From positions 186,001-250,000 of the forward strand of contig NZ_JTDB02000005.1 in assembly GCF_000785435.2 (NCBI RefSeq): a DNA stretch of 64,000 nt. The letters are read 5' to 3'. Made by a program: the position numbers and the translations under genes. Shown one piece after another: positions 26,316 through 35,061 of the stretch. The stretch comes from Paraburkholderia sacchari (GTDB lineage: Bacteria; Pseudomonadota; Gammaproteobacteria; Burkholderiales; Burkholderiaceae). The notes under the pieces are model-generated. The model saw only the letters and a program-made list of their open reading frames with translations. It ran no database searches and was not told where the DNA came from. The first letter of the stretch is position 1; every line of letters starts with the position of its first letter.

Positions 26316-26497
26316 CGTGTTCGAGCCAAACGCCCACGACGTCGCCGGGATCGCAGCATCGGCCGTCTTGATACTTCCTGGCGACTGTCCTTGTCCGGAA
26401 CCGGAACCTTCCGGACAGCCTTGTCCCAGCGGGAACTGTACTATTGTTATGGGGCGTTTTTGAATAACAGTACGGTCGGATTCCTGGAAATCTTGCA

Positions 26498-26824
26498 ATG
26501 AACGGCTTTCGCGGACCAATGGAGAACGGCGATTGTCTCGTACTAGTTGCGACCCTTCGCAGCAGAGTTCTTCACCTACATGTTCTTCCGGATGGGCGAG
26601 AGCCCCTGCACGCCGATATCTTGCTATTTATCGATCTCCTTGAGGAGATCATCCCAAGACAACCGTACTTATGGGCTCATACAGTGATGGCCCGTTCGCT
26701 TGCCAAGCAAGGCAATTTTCTGTCCGCTTTAGAGCAGATCGAAGCGTTGCTTAATATGTGTGGCGCGCCGAAGAAGTTGCAACTCATGCTTGATGATCCC
26801 CTGGCGGCGCGTTGGCTCAGGTAA
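26498..26824 (+). CDS. Lower-GC orphan protein with TPR-like segment
   Basis: A 108-residue cytoplasmic protein. Residues about 35-85 read as paired amphipathic helices (LFIDLLEEIIPRQPYLWAHTV, then MARSLAKQGNFLSALEQIEALL), similar to a tetratricopeptide unit. The general style recalls the HrpB1/HrpK family of type III secretion accessory proteins, but the match is weak and no secretion genes are nearby. GC content is visibly lower than in neighbours. The alternative start is Met8. Confidence 0.5.
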   Translation: MNGFRGPMENGDCLVLVATLRSRVLHLHVLPDGREPLHADILLFIDLLEEIIPRQPYLWAHTVMARSLAKQGNFLSALEQIEALLNMCGAPKKLQLMLDDPLAARWLR

Positions 26825-26897
26825 CACGCCCATCTTGCGTTTGTACCCGCCATAGCCTGGGCGTGGGCCGCTCTCGCACGTCGACTGCAGCGTGTGG

Positions 26898-26935
26898 AAA
26901 ACGGCAAGCGCCGGCGCAATGGGCCGGCGCTTGCC
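26898..26935 (-). terminator. Rho-independent terminator of the porin gene
   Basis: A 13-bp perfect stem (GGCAAGCGCCGGC and its complement) with a 7-nt loop, followed on the minus strand by GTTTTCC. It starts 11 bp after the porin stop codon. Confidence 0.8.
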
Positions 26936-26945
26936 GCATGTGAGG

Positions 26946-28627
26946 TTAGAACTTGTAGTTCACGCCCACGGAGACCGCCATCGGGTGTCCGCCCGCATAG
27001 CAATACGGCGCGCCTTGCGAGATGGAACTGCCGTCGTGGCAATCGTAGGTGACGCTGCGGCCGCCTGCGCCGAGCGCATAGTGCGCGTTCGCCTGATTGA
27101 TCATGTACGCGTAGTTAAAGTAGACCGAGAGGTTCTTGTCGAACACGTGCCGGTAGAGAAACGCGAACATGTTCGCGGCATTCGGCGGATTGGAAATGCC
27201 GATGGCGTTCGGATCGGCCGGCGCCGTGTTGTGCTGGCCAGGGTCGCCCGGCGTGCCGCCTGCGTGCGCCCAGCCAATGCTCGCAATGTCCGCCGGCGTG
27301 ATCACCTGGGTCAGCGAGAGCCAGTAGCCGTTGCGGCTACGTTCGTTCTGCGACTCGAGATAATTGGGAATCTGGCGCCGCATCCATTCGTAGATGCCGC
27401 TGACCGTGGTGCCGGTCGAGAACGTGTATTGAGCGCCCATTCGTTGCCGACGTCGTTGGGATCGGTGCCGTCCGCGGAGGCCGCCGCCGCCGGCGTGTTG
27501 GTGACATCGCCCGAGCGGTTCACGTTGCGGTGCAGTTCATACGCTGCCGTCAAATAAAGCGGGCCCTGTGTGTAAGCGAGGTTCGCGCTGTACGCCGTGC
27601 CGTAGCTGCCGTCGTTACAGGCCACCGGGCCGCCGCCGCTGCCGGGGATGTTGCCGCCCGTGCAATCGGATTCGCCGGCGGCTTGGGTTGAGTTTTCATA
27701 GCCGCGATTCTGGCCCGGCGAAACGAGCGCATTGAACGTGAAGCCATGGAAATTCGGCGATTCATACCAGATCGCATGATCTAGACGCGTGCCGAATTCC
27801 ACGCGATTGTCGCCGCCCGTATTGCCCATGATGCTCGCATAATCGCCGGGCGTGCCGGAGAACGGGTTCATGCGCTGCGTTGAAGTCTTGTAGGGAGCAT
27901 CGGTCTTGCCGATCTTCAACGCGCCCCAGGACTGCCCGGTCAACCCGACGAAGCTGTTTCTCGACGTGAGCGCGCCCTTGACCGTCGAATCCTGAGCGGA
28001 ATTCGAGTTCGCCGTGCCGGCAGTTGCGGACACATCGATCTGCGTTTCCAACTGGTAGACGAAGGCGAACTGGGGCGAGCCGAAGGTGTGCTTGCCGCGC
28101 ACGCCGAGGTACGAAAGATTCGACGAAATATCGGGTTGCCAACTCATGTTTCCGAGCGGATAGACGCGGGTTCCATCGGGGCGCAGGTAGGAGCTTTGCA
28201 GACCTTTGGTCGCGTAGTCGACGGAGAGATTCAAGTCGCCGTAGAACTCCATGTTGCCGAGCGCGGCCAGGACTTTCTTGACGCCCTCAGGCATGCCGTT
28301 GCTCCAGCTCGACCCGCCCGAGTCGGCGGGCGCCCCCGACGTTGCGCCGGGTGCCTGCGCATAAACAACGCCGGCCGATGCGGGCATCTGCGAGGCGCTG
28401 ACGCTTTGAGCCGAGGAGGTCTTGAGATTCTGCGCGCCGGGTTTGGGCTGATTTGCGGTCAACTGGTCGAGGCGCTTGCTCAAGGCAGCGACCTCCTGGC
28501 GAAGCGTCTGAATTTCCTGCGCCTGCGAGTCGGGCAGTGCCTGGGCGCTGGCGCTGCCGCCATCGATCGTCAAACCGGCAAGCAAAAGAAGGCCCTCACC
28601 TACAAGTAGGCGATTGAACGGTTTCAT
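26946..28627 (-). pseudogene. Outer-membrane porin with frameshift near 27435
   Basis: A general diffusion porin of the Burkholderia type. It begins with a signal peptide (MKPFNRLLVGEGLLLLAG, cleaved near SASA-Q) and a coiled-coil segment (QEIQTLRQEVAALSKRLDQL), followed by an OmpC-like barrel (FVGLTGQSWGALKIGK, DNRVEFGTR) ending VSVGVNYKF. The barrel is split into two frames. The first ends ...VGNEWALNTRSRP; the second resumes with GAQYTFSTGTTVSGIYEW. The order matches one porin with the usual NEWALKLGAQY junction lost. Either a real inactivating deletion or a sequencing error. A strong terminator follows. Confidence 0.85.
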
Positions 28628-29096
28628 GCGGTTGTCTCCGAGTCTGCTATTTATTTGTACTGCGAATGAATGTGACGAGAAGCGCGCCGGTGGGCCGGCG
28701 TCCATCTGTATTACCGCGAGTTACTGACGATTACCGAGAGGCGACTCTACGGACGAGGGAGACGGAGGGAAATTAAATCTTTTTTATAGTAACGATCACG
28801 TTTTCGGCGGAGGCTTTCTATTGAACGCGGCGCGTATTTCATCGATATTCGATTAGCTGACAAATCTTGTACGGAGATGTTTGCGTGCAACTGCAACGTT
28901 CGCCGGCGCGCTTTGCAGGACTTGCTGCGGGCCTTTTCAAGCGTACCCGCTGCGCAATCGAGCGCGTGGCTGAGACTGATTCGATAACATTACGGCACGG
29001 TTACGCATAAGCGTTATCACGCAACAGGGCGTACCAGCACAATTCACAGCGCGACGAATTTTTGCAACATTCAGCCGTTGCTGCGTTTCCGCGAAT
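28628..29096. other. Intergenic region of about 470 bp upstream of the porin
   Basis: No coding gene is convincing. The half nearest the porin includes an AT-rich tract (TTAAATCTTTTTTATAGTAACG) that probably holds the porin promoter reading leftwards. The other half lies downstream of the LysR gene. Confidence 0.5.
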
Positions 29097-30014
29097 TCAC
29101 GATTCGACGATCGGCTCGCGCGGGTGCGCGTTCCTCAAATCTTCGAGGAAGGCTTGCACGATGGGATCGTGACTGCTGCGCTTCTGGGTGACCATATGAA
29201 ACGTCACCTCGTAGGCGAGCTTCGCGGGATTGAGCGCCGCGAGCCGCCCGCTGCGCACGAGCGGGGCAGCGAATTGCTGCGGCAGGTAGCCCAGATGGTG
29301 ACCCGAGAGAATCAGCAGCGACACGGCTTCCATGTTGTCGGCCTGCGCGGTGACCTTGCTCGCGCTCGTCGAATGCTGCGCCTCCGGCGTCGGGTAAGTG
29401 CGCCAGACCCATTCGTGATGGGCGGCTTCGGCCGGGGAGAGCTTGCCTGCGCGTTCGAATAGCGGATGACCGCGCCCGCAATAGGCGATCTGCCGCTCGA
29501 TAAAGAGCGGCGTGTATTCGAGCGTGGGCACGCGATGCCAGAAATAGCCCACGGCGACCTGAATGTCGCCATTGAGCAATTGCTCTTCAAGCTCGCCTGG
29601 CGATTTCACGGAGATCGAAAAGCGGACCGCTTCGTCGCGCTGCTTGAACGAGGCGATGGCCTCGCTGATGCGCGCGTTCTCGCCAATCGGCGCGTGGCCG
29701 ATCAGGCCGATCGCCAGCGTGCCGACCAGCTTGCGGTCGAGGTGCCGCGCCTTGAGCGCGAATTCCTCGGCGGCGGCGAGCAGTGTGATGGCCAGCTCGT
29801 ACATGCGCTCGCCCTTTTCGGTCAGCCGGAAGCCACTGCGGCCGCGCTCACACAGCCGGTAGCCGAGGCGCGTCTCGAGCGTCGAGAGCTGCGCGCTGAT
29901 GGTGGGCTGGCTCACGTTGAGCGTCGTTTGCGCGACGCTCACGCCGCCGGCCTCCACCACGGCCACAAAAACGCGCAGCAGGCGCAGGTCGAGGTCGGTC
30001 AGGTTGCCGAGCAT
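29097..30014 (-). CDS. LysR-family regulator, probable guanidinobutyrase regulator
   Basis: A 305-residue LysR protein with an N-terminal helix-turn-helix (LDLRLLRVFVAVVEAGGVSVA, VSQPTISAQLSTLE) and a periplasmic-binding-like effector domain. It is divergently transcribed from the guanidinobutyrase gene with about 150 bp between the starts, the same arrangement as gbuR-gbuA in Pseudomonas aeruginosa. It would then activate gbuA in response to 4-guanidinobutyrate (inference from arrangement). Confidence 0.88.
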   Translation of the reverse strand: MLGNLTDLDLRLLRVFVAVVEAGGVSVAQTTLNVSQPTISAQLSTLETRLGYRLCERGRSGFRLTEKGERMYELAITLLAAAEEFALKARHLDRKLVGTLAIGLIGHAPIGENARISEAIASFKQRDEAVRFSISVKSPGELEEQLLNGDIQVAVGYFWHRVPTLEYTPLFIERQIAYCGRGHPLFERAGKLSPAEAAHHEWVWRTYPTPEAQHSTSASKVTAQADNMEAVSLLILSGHHLGYLPQQFAAPLVRSGRLAALNPAKLAYEVTFHMVTQKRSSHDPIVQAFLEDLRNAHPREPIVES

Positions 30015-30164
30015 GGCGTCTCCGAGGGTTTCATCGATACATAGCAGTTTATCAATGTGAACAGTGTGGAATCGTTATTTATCTTTGCTTGACGGATGCT
30101 TGAAACTGCGCCTGTAGCCGATTCGCATGATACGGAAGAGCCAATGAGAACGTGGAGCGCAGAT

Positions 30165-31118
30165 ATGTCTGAACAATATTTCCAACCCCTCGGGGGCAAC
30201 GTCATGCCGCGCTGCGGCGGTATCGCGACGATGATGCGCCTGCCCCAGGTCGAGAACGCCAAGAGTCTCGACGCCTGCTTCGTGGGCGTGCCGTTCGATC
30301 TGGGCACCTCGAACCGCACGGGCGCGCGCTTCGGCCCGCGCCAGGTCCGCACCGAATCGGTGCTGCTGCGCCCCTACAACATGGCGACGCGCGCGGCGCC
30401 GTTCGACTCGCTGCAAGTGGCCGACATCGGCGACGTGGCAATCAATCCCTATAACCTCGCCGATTCGATCACGCGTATCGAACACGCGTACGACGCGATT
30501 CTCGAACACGATTGCCGGCCGGTCACGCTCGGCGGCGACCACACCATCACGCTGCCGATCCTGCGCGCGATCCATCGCAAGCATGGCCCCGTGGGTCTGA
30601 TTCACGTCGATGCGCACGCCGACGTGAACGACACGATGTTCGGCGAGAAGATCGCCCACGGCACGCCGTTTCGCCGCGCCGTCGAAGAAGGGCTGCTCGA
30701 TTGCAACCGGGTCGTTCAGATCGGTCTGCGCGGCACGGGCTACGAGGCCGAGGACTTCGACTGGTGCCGTCAGCAGGGCTTCCGCGTCGTGCAGGCCGAG
30801 GAGTGCTGGAACCAGTCGCTCGAACCGCTGATGGAAGAAGTGCGCGCGCGCGTGCAGGGTGGCCCGGTGTACCTGAGCTTCGATATCGACGGCATCGACC
30901 CGGCCTATGCGCCCGGCACCGGCACGCCCGAAATCGCGGGCCTGACCGTTCCGCAAGCGCTCGAAATCATTCGCGGCACCTGGGGCATCGACATCGTGGG
31001 CGCTGACCTCGTGGAAGTCGCGCCGCCGTACGACCCGTTCGGCACCACGGCGCTGCTGGGTGCGAACCTCGCGTTCGAAATGCTTTGCGTGCTGCCGGGC
31101 GTGAAGCGCCGCGCGTGA
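30165..31118 (+). CDS. gbuA: Guanidinobutyrase (agmatinase/ureohydrolase family)
   Basis: A 317-residue Mn-dependent ureohydrolase. Metal motifs are LGGDHTIT, HVDAHADVND and SFDIDGIDPAYAPGTG. From memory the sequence follows P. aeruginosa GbuA closely over its whole length (for example QPLGG-MPR-GGIATMMRLP at the start and EMLCVLPGV at the end), so 4-guanidinobutyrate to 4-aminobutyrate plus urea is preferred over agmatine. The start at 30165 matches the GbuA N-terminus and has GGAG 8 bp upstream; ATG 30144 with a good GGAAGAG site is an alternative adding seven residues. Confidence 0.88.
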   Translation: MSEQYFQPLGGNVMPRCGGIATMMRLPQVENAKSLDACFVGVPFDLGTSNRTGARFGPRQVRTESVLLRPYNMATRAAPFDSLQVADIGDVAINPYNLADSITRIEHAYDAILEHDCRPVTLGGDHTITLPILRAIHRKHGPVGLIHVDAHADVNDTMFGEKIAHGTPFRRAVEEGLLDCNRVVQIGLRGTGYEAEDFDWCRQQGFRVVQAEECWNQSLEPLMEEVRARVQGGPVYLSFDIDGIDPAYAPGTGTPEIAGLTVPQALEIIRGTWGIDIVGADLVEVAPPYDPFGTTALLGANLAFEMLCVLPGVKRRA

Positions 31119-31180
31119 GCGGGCGCCAGGGGCGAAGCAGCGAAGCAGCAGAAGAGCAGAATCATCAGGAGACTTGTTGT

Positions 31181-32704
31181 ATGACACCACACGAGCACGC
31201 CGGCATTGCGGCGGCAGGGGCCGATGGCATCGAAATCGAAAGCCATTCGATCGATTACATTCCCGAAAGCGAACGTCACGCGAAACTCAGTAGCCAGGGG
31301 CCGTTCTGGTTCCTTGGCAACTTTCACTTCTTCACGATCTCGATCGGTTTCGTGGGCCCGAGCATGGGGCTGTCGGCGGGTTGGACCACGCTTGGCGGCG
31401 CGCTCGGCATCATGTTCGGCACCATCTTCATGGCGTTTCACGGCTCGCAGGGGCCGGAAATGGGCCTGCCGCAGATGATCCAGTCGCGCGCGCAGTTCGG
31501 CTATCGCGGCGTGGCGCTCGCGCTGCTCGCGACGCTTTTCGTGTTCGTGGGCTTTAACGTGGTCAATGTCTCGCTGATCATGAGCGGGCTGAAAGAAGTG
31601 TTCGGGTTGAGCCCGGCGCTGGTGGCGGTCGTTGCGGCGGTTGCGGGCGGGCTGCTCGCGGTCTTTGGGCACGACGTCATGCACAAGGCGTTCAAGTGGG
31701 CGCTGATCGCGACGCTGCCGCTCTATGCGCTCGTCACGCTTGCGCTGCTGTTCGGCGTGGGCAAGGGCGGCGCAGGCGCGGCTAGCGCAGCAAGCGCGGT
31801 GAGCGCCGCCGGCGCGCATGCTGGCTTCAACTGGGTGGCGTTCATCACCCAGTTCGCCATTGGCGCGAGCTACAACATCTCGTATGCGCCTTATGTGTCC
31901 GATTACTCGCGCTATCTGCCGAAGCACACGAGCCGTGCGAAGCTGATCTCGGCGATTTTTCTGGGCGCGTCGCTCTCGGGCGCGTGGATGATTGGTCTTG
32001 GCGCTTGGCTTGCCCAGCAACTGCAGGCCACGGATGCGCTCGTCGCGCTCAACCAGGTGGGCGCGAAGCTGTTCCCGGGCTGCGGCGCGATTCTCGTGGT
32101 GGTGTCGGTGGCGGGCTTCCTGCCCATCATCGCGCTTAACACCTATAGCGCGATGCTGACGCTCCTGACCGGCGTGGACTCGTTCCGCAAGATCCAGCCG
32201 ACGCGCCGCGCGCGCGTTGGCGCGGTGCTCGCGATCAGCGCGATCGTGCTCGTGTGCACGCTCTCGATCCCGGGCAATGGCGTGGCGCTGCTCAACACGT
32301 TCCTCGTGCTGATGCTGTATTTCCTCGTGCCCTGGACCGCCGTGAATCTGGTCGACTATTTCTTCGTGCGCAAGGGCCGCTACGCGATCACGCACTTCTT
32401 CACGCCGAACGGCATTTACGGCGCGTGGCAGGCGCGCGGGATTGCAGCGTACCTGGTGGGCTTCGCGGCGATGATCCCGTTCTTCTCCATCGTCGACAAC
32501 GAGTCGGGCAAGGAGATCTTCGTGGGCTACTTCGCGCATCAGATGAGCGGCATCGATCTGGCCTGGCTCGTCGGTCTTATCGTTGCGGGGGCAACGTATT
32601 ACGTGCTCAGCCGTTCGCTCGATCTCGCGGCCGAGGAAAAGGTCATCCGCACGATCGGCGAGCGTGACATCCTGGCGATGGCGCGTCAGTCGGCGGAGCA
32701 TTGA
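31181..32704 (+). CDS. NCS1-family permease (cytosine/purine/allantoin type)
   Basis: A 507-residue inner-membrane symporter with about twelve hydrophobic segments. The N-terminal ESHSIDYIPESERH and the first-segment motif (FWFLGNFHFFTISIGFVG) are typical of nucleobase:cation symporter-1 proteins. It lies 62 bp after the guanidinobutyrase gene with AGGAGA before its ATG, so it probably imports guanidinobutyrate or a related guanidino compound rather than a nucleobase (inference). An Ala/Ser/Gly-rich loop near residue 205 looks like a linker. Confidence 0.9.
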   Translation: MTPHEHAGIAAAGADGIEIESHSIDYIPESERHAKLSSQGPFWFLGNFHFFTISIGFVGPSMGLSAGWTTLGGALGIMFGTIFMAFHGSQGPEMGLPQMIQSRAQFGYRGVALALLATLFVFVGFNVVNVSLIMSGLKEVFGLSPALVAVVAAVAGGLLAVFGHDVMHKAFKWALIATLPLYALVTLALLFGVGKGGAGAASAASAVSAAGAHAGFNWVAFITQFAIGASYNISYAPYVSDYSRYLPKHTSRAKLISAIFLGASLSGAWMIGLGAWLAQQLQATDALVALNQVGAKLFPGCGAILVVVSVAGFLPIIALNTYSAMLTLLTGVDSFRKIQPTRRARVGAVLAISAIVLVCTLSIPGNGVALLNTFLVLMLYFLVPWTAVNLVDYFFVRKGRYAITHFFTPNGIYGAWQARGIAAYLVGFAAMIPFFSIVDNESGKEIFVGYFAHQMSGIDLAWLVGLIVAGATYYVLSRSLDLAAEEKVIRTIGERDILAMARQSAEH

Positions 32705-32828
32705 TCGTTCAAAGCTGGCCTTCACGGAAACACGGCGATGGGCGCGTATCGAGTTGGCCCCCAACAACCGCAATCCGGCGCAGGTTCGCCGATGGCGGCT
32801 GCGATGCCGCGCTGCGGTCTGATTTGTT

Positions 32829-34178
32829 CTAGCTTGCGGGCATGCTCTCCAGCACGCGCGCCGCCGCCAGTACGCCACCCAATACCTTTTCCGCCACCCG
32901 CTCGGAGAACCCTGCGGGCAGTTCGGCGCGGACTTTCTCTACGACCTCGGGGGTGCGGGCGATAATCTCCTGCAGGAGGGGCTCCGCATTGTCGCCATAG
33001 CCGACCTTCCTGGCCGTGGTGTTGAAATGCCGCCGCTCGATTTTATGAACCTGGTAGTGCTTATTCTTTTCGAGCAAGGCCATCGCCAGTTTGATTTCCT
33101 GGTCTGCCCACTGACTCGGCCCCTCGCCGATGATCGGGTAGGCGGACATCACGTCATAGATCGGGGTCAGCTTGAAGCGTCCTGCGTCACCGGCAAGCAA
33201 CTGGATACTGAAGTTCTTGGCATGACCGTCCGGTGCCCGCATCATCCAGAAAATGATTTGCGAAGCCATGAGCGTGCGCATGTCCTCTGCCGCCTGCTGC
33301 GATTGCTGCAAAAGCGTGAACATCTTCTGGAGGCCCGGGCCACCCTCATTCTCGTACTTGACCAGGGGTGATGTGCCGGTTGCCTGGCAGAAGTATTCCT
33401 GGATGAGTCGAAACAGCTGGTTTCCACTGCGCGAGAGGACCCGGTCGAAACGCTCGACGACGAGCACCCGTTGTGAGCCAAACGTCTCAATGCGCGCCTC
33501 TGCCGTGGGCAGCCCGTACTCCTTGAGCAGCCGCAGGCACAGCCATTCGTTGTCGACCGAGGTGGTGAAGTCGGCCTTGCGCCCGCCCACCATGCCGATA
33601 GGCAGCTTGAAGATGTGCGTCGTAGGCGCCGTGCCGCGCGGCTTCATCCATTGCCCGTCCCACCACAGAAAGGCGTCCTTCTCTTGCGCGCCGGCCAGCG
33701 AGATGCGGAAGTCGTCATCGGGGTCCCTTGCCGCCGGGAAACGGTCCGGACTGACGACTTCGAGCAGGTGCTTCTCGATCGCCTCTTCGTCAACGACGAT
33801 ATCCTCGACCTTGTCCGTCCTTTCCGGTACAGCCTCGTCCGGCAAAAGCTGTAAGGCCCCTACGCAGTCGCGACCAATGGCGGCCAGGAGGTCGAATGCT
33901 TCGATGGAACCCGTCTTGAACCGCGCCGCTACCCGCTTTCGAATAGTCTCGCTATCCGGCAGCAGACCATCGAAGTAGTAGGAAACACGGTCTCCCTTCA
34001 GCGGCTCGTTGTGGAGGTTGAATGGCAGCGACAGGGATATTGGGCGCCCACGCGCTGATGCGCGCCAAGCCGTGTCGTACTGCAGCTCGGATTCCCCATT
34101 GGCATTGATGGTCCAGCGCCCGACGAAAACGCCGTTGGCCCAAAGGGAAAGGGTTTGGCTGTGCGAGCGGCGGCCCAT
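32829..34178 (-). CDS. hipA: HipA-family serine/threonine kinase toxin
   Basis: A 449-residue toxin kinase, the usual HipA length. The N-terminal HipA domain (YFDGLLPDSETIRKRVA) is followed by the kinase core: Gly-rich loop with Ser160 in RISLAGAQEK (equivalent of the autophosphorylated Ser150 of E. coli HipA), VVERFDR, catalytic Asp317 in APDGHAKNFS and metal-binding Asp342 in PIYDVMSAYP. E. coli HipA inactivates glutamyl-tRNA synthetase. All key residues are present, so it looks active. The ATG at 34178 begins 3 bp after the hipB stop, with GGAG upstream; GTG 34184 is possible. Confidence 0.92.
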   Translation of the reverse strand: MGRRSHSQTLSLWANGVFVGRWTINANGESELQYDTAWRASARGRPISLSLPFNLHNEPLKGDRVSYYFDGLLPDSETIRKRVAARFKTGSIEAFDLLAAIGRDCVGALQLLPDEAVPERTDKVEDIVVDEEAIEKHLLEVVSPDRFPAARDPDDDFRISLAGAQEKDAFLWWDGQWMKPRGTAPTTHIFKLPIGMVGGRKADFTTSVDNEWLCLRLLKEYGLPTAEARIETFGSQRVLVVERFDRVLSRSGNQLFRLIQEYFCQATGTSPLVKYENEGGPGLQKMFTLLQQSQQAAEDMRTLMASQIIFWMMRAPDGHAKNFSIQLLAGDAGRFKLTPIYDVMSAYPIIGEGPSQWADQEIKLAMALLEKNKHYQVHKIERRHFNTTARKVGYGDNAEPLLQEIIARTPEVVEKVRAELPAGFSERVAEKVLGGVLAAARVLESMPAS

Positions 34179-34180
34179 GC

Positions 34181-34639
34181 TCACCACTCCAAGACATTTT
34201 TCGACTCGTCCGCGTCCCGTTCCCCGAGGCGCAACTCAAGCCCGATGGCCGAACACCAGCTGAGCAACTGCTTGAAGCTGAGCTCATCCGGGTTCCTTTC
34301 GAGGTGCGATATGCGGTTCTGACCCAAGCCGACGCGCTGTGCTACATCCGCCTGCGTGAGCTTGCTCACCGCCTTGCGCGCGATGCTGCGCTCCACGGCC
34401 ACGTAGGTCGAAAAATCCGTAACGTTGATCTTGCCGATCTGCGCGCCGCTGAAGCCCGCTTCGCCGGTGAGCGCGCCCAGCACGTCGCCGGGACGGATCT
34501 TCTCCTTGCGCCCGCCGAGAATCTGCACGGTTTCCATCGGCGGCAGCAAGGGCGCGTCGCTGGCGGGCGTAAGCGACGCGAGCGGCTGCCATTCGACTTC
34601 GCGCTTGAGCGCCTGTTCGATGCCGCCCACGCGGCCCAT
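34181..34639 (-). CDS. hipB: Chimeric antitoxin: DbpA RNA-binding domain fused to HipB helix-turn-helix
   Basis: A 152-residue frame in two parts. Residues 1-94 are nearly identical to the C-terminal part of the DbpA helicase encoded at 38384-39781, including its 23S-rRNA-binding domain (METVQILGGRKEKIRPGDV to RKAVSKL). Residues 95-152 are the body of a HipB-type Cro/C1 domain (TQADVAQRVGLGQNRISHLE, then LLSWCSAIGLELRLGERD). HipB's own first helix is missing, and the last DbpA helix takes its place in frame. A TAG directly before the ATG at 34639 separates it from upstream DbpA-like sequence. The ribosome binding site is poor. Downstream hipA follows immediately. It could be a working chimera or a broken antitoxin. 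Confidence 0.75.
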   Translation of the reverse strand: MGRVGGIEQALKREVEWQPLASLTPASDAPLLPPMETVQILGGRKEKIRPGDVLGALTGEAGFSGAQIGKINVTDFSTYVAVERSIARKAVSKLTQADVAQRVGLGQNRISHLERNPDELSFKQLLSWCSAIGLELRLGERDADESKNVLEW

Positions 34640-34735
34640 CTAGTTCATGCTCGCGAGGCTCAGCGCCCAGCCGTCCTGATCCGCGCTTCCAGTGCGGCCG
34701 ATGCGGTGCACGTAGACCTCGGGGTCGGGCGTGAC
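34357..34735 (-). repeat. Partial duplicate of dbpA 3' region (copy A)
   Basis: 379 bp matching 38437-38815 base for base at a constant offset of 4080, with ten mismatches by my count (about 97% identity) and no gaps. The direct repeats are in the same orientation. One mismatch turns a Glu codon into TAG, directly before the ATG of the chimeric gene. The left end joins hipB sequence and the right end joins unrelated sequence. Confidence 0.95.
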
Positions 34736-35061
34736 GTTGTGGATTTCCCGTGCTCGTGTCCTTCATCCATGGTCAGTCGCTCGCTTCGACGCCAGATACC
34801 CAAGGCAGGAGCCCGGTGCGTGAATTGCGCACGCCTGGATCTGTTCAGGATGGCAAACAATACGCATCCATGCCGCGATATTATTTTCCAGTCATTTCAT
34901 CGCATTTCGTCGCATTTCGTCGCACGAAAAAATCCCCACTCAGCGTAGTTGCCTGCGTGGGGATTGTGCCGGTCATCTCCGCATTGCGCGCCGGGTGGAG
35001 GCACCCGACGCTGGAGATTGACTTTAGCTGAGCGCGCGGATTTGATCCGCTATGAGCGAGT
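34736..35061. other. Spacer with short tandem repeat, no gene seen
   Basis: About 325 bp between the dbpA duplicate and the lipoprotein gene. It contains three 10-bp units at 34893-34922 (CATTTCATCG, then CATTTCGTCG twice) and the terminator described next. No convincing frame. Confidence 0.5.
34927..34965 (-). terminator. Rho-independent terminator of the lipoprotein hydrolase gene
   Basis: On the minus strand AATCCCCAC pairs with GTGGGGATT across a 17-nt loop, then runs into TTTTTT. It lies about 100 bp after the stop of the leftward gene ending at 35062. Confidence 0.75.

Noticed and set aside
30905..32878. 657-codon minus-strand open frame
   Set aside because: Mirrors the guanidinobutyrase and NCS1 permease genes; extremely rich in Arg, Glu and His with no recognisable fold.
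32829..34178. Degenerate hipA
   Set aside because: All kinase residues (Ser160 loop, Asp317, Asp342) and the full length are present, so there is no sign of decay in the toxin itself.
34284..34766. 160-codon minus-strand frame overlapping the chimeric hipB
   Set aside because: A different frame of the same duplicated dbpA DNA; Arg/Gly-rich and without family similarity.
34893..34922. CRISPR-like repeat
   Set aside because: Only three adjacent 10-bp units without spacers, so not a CRISPR array.
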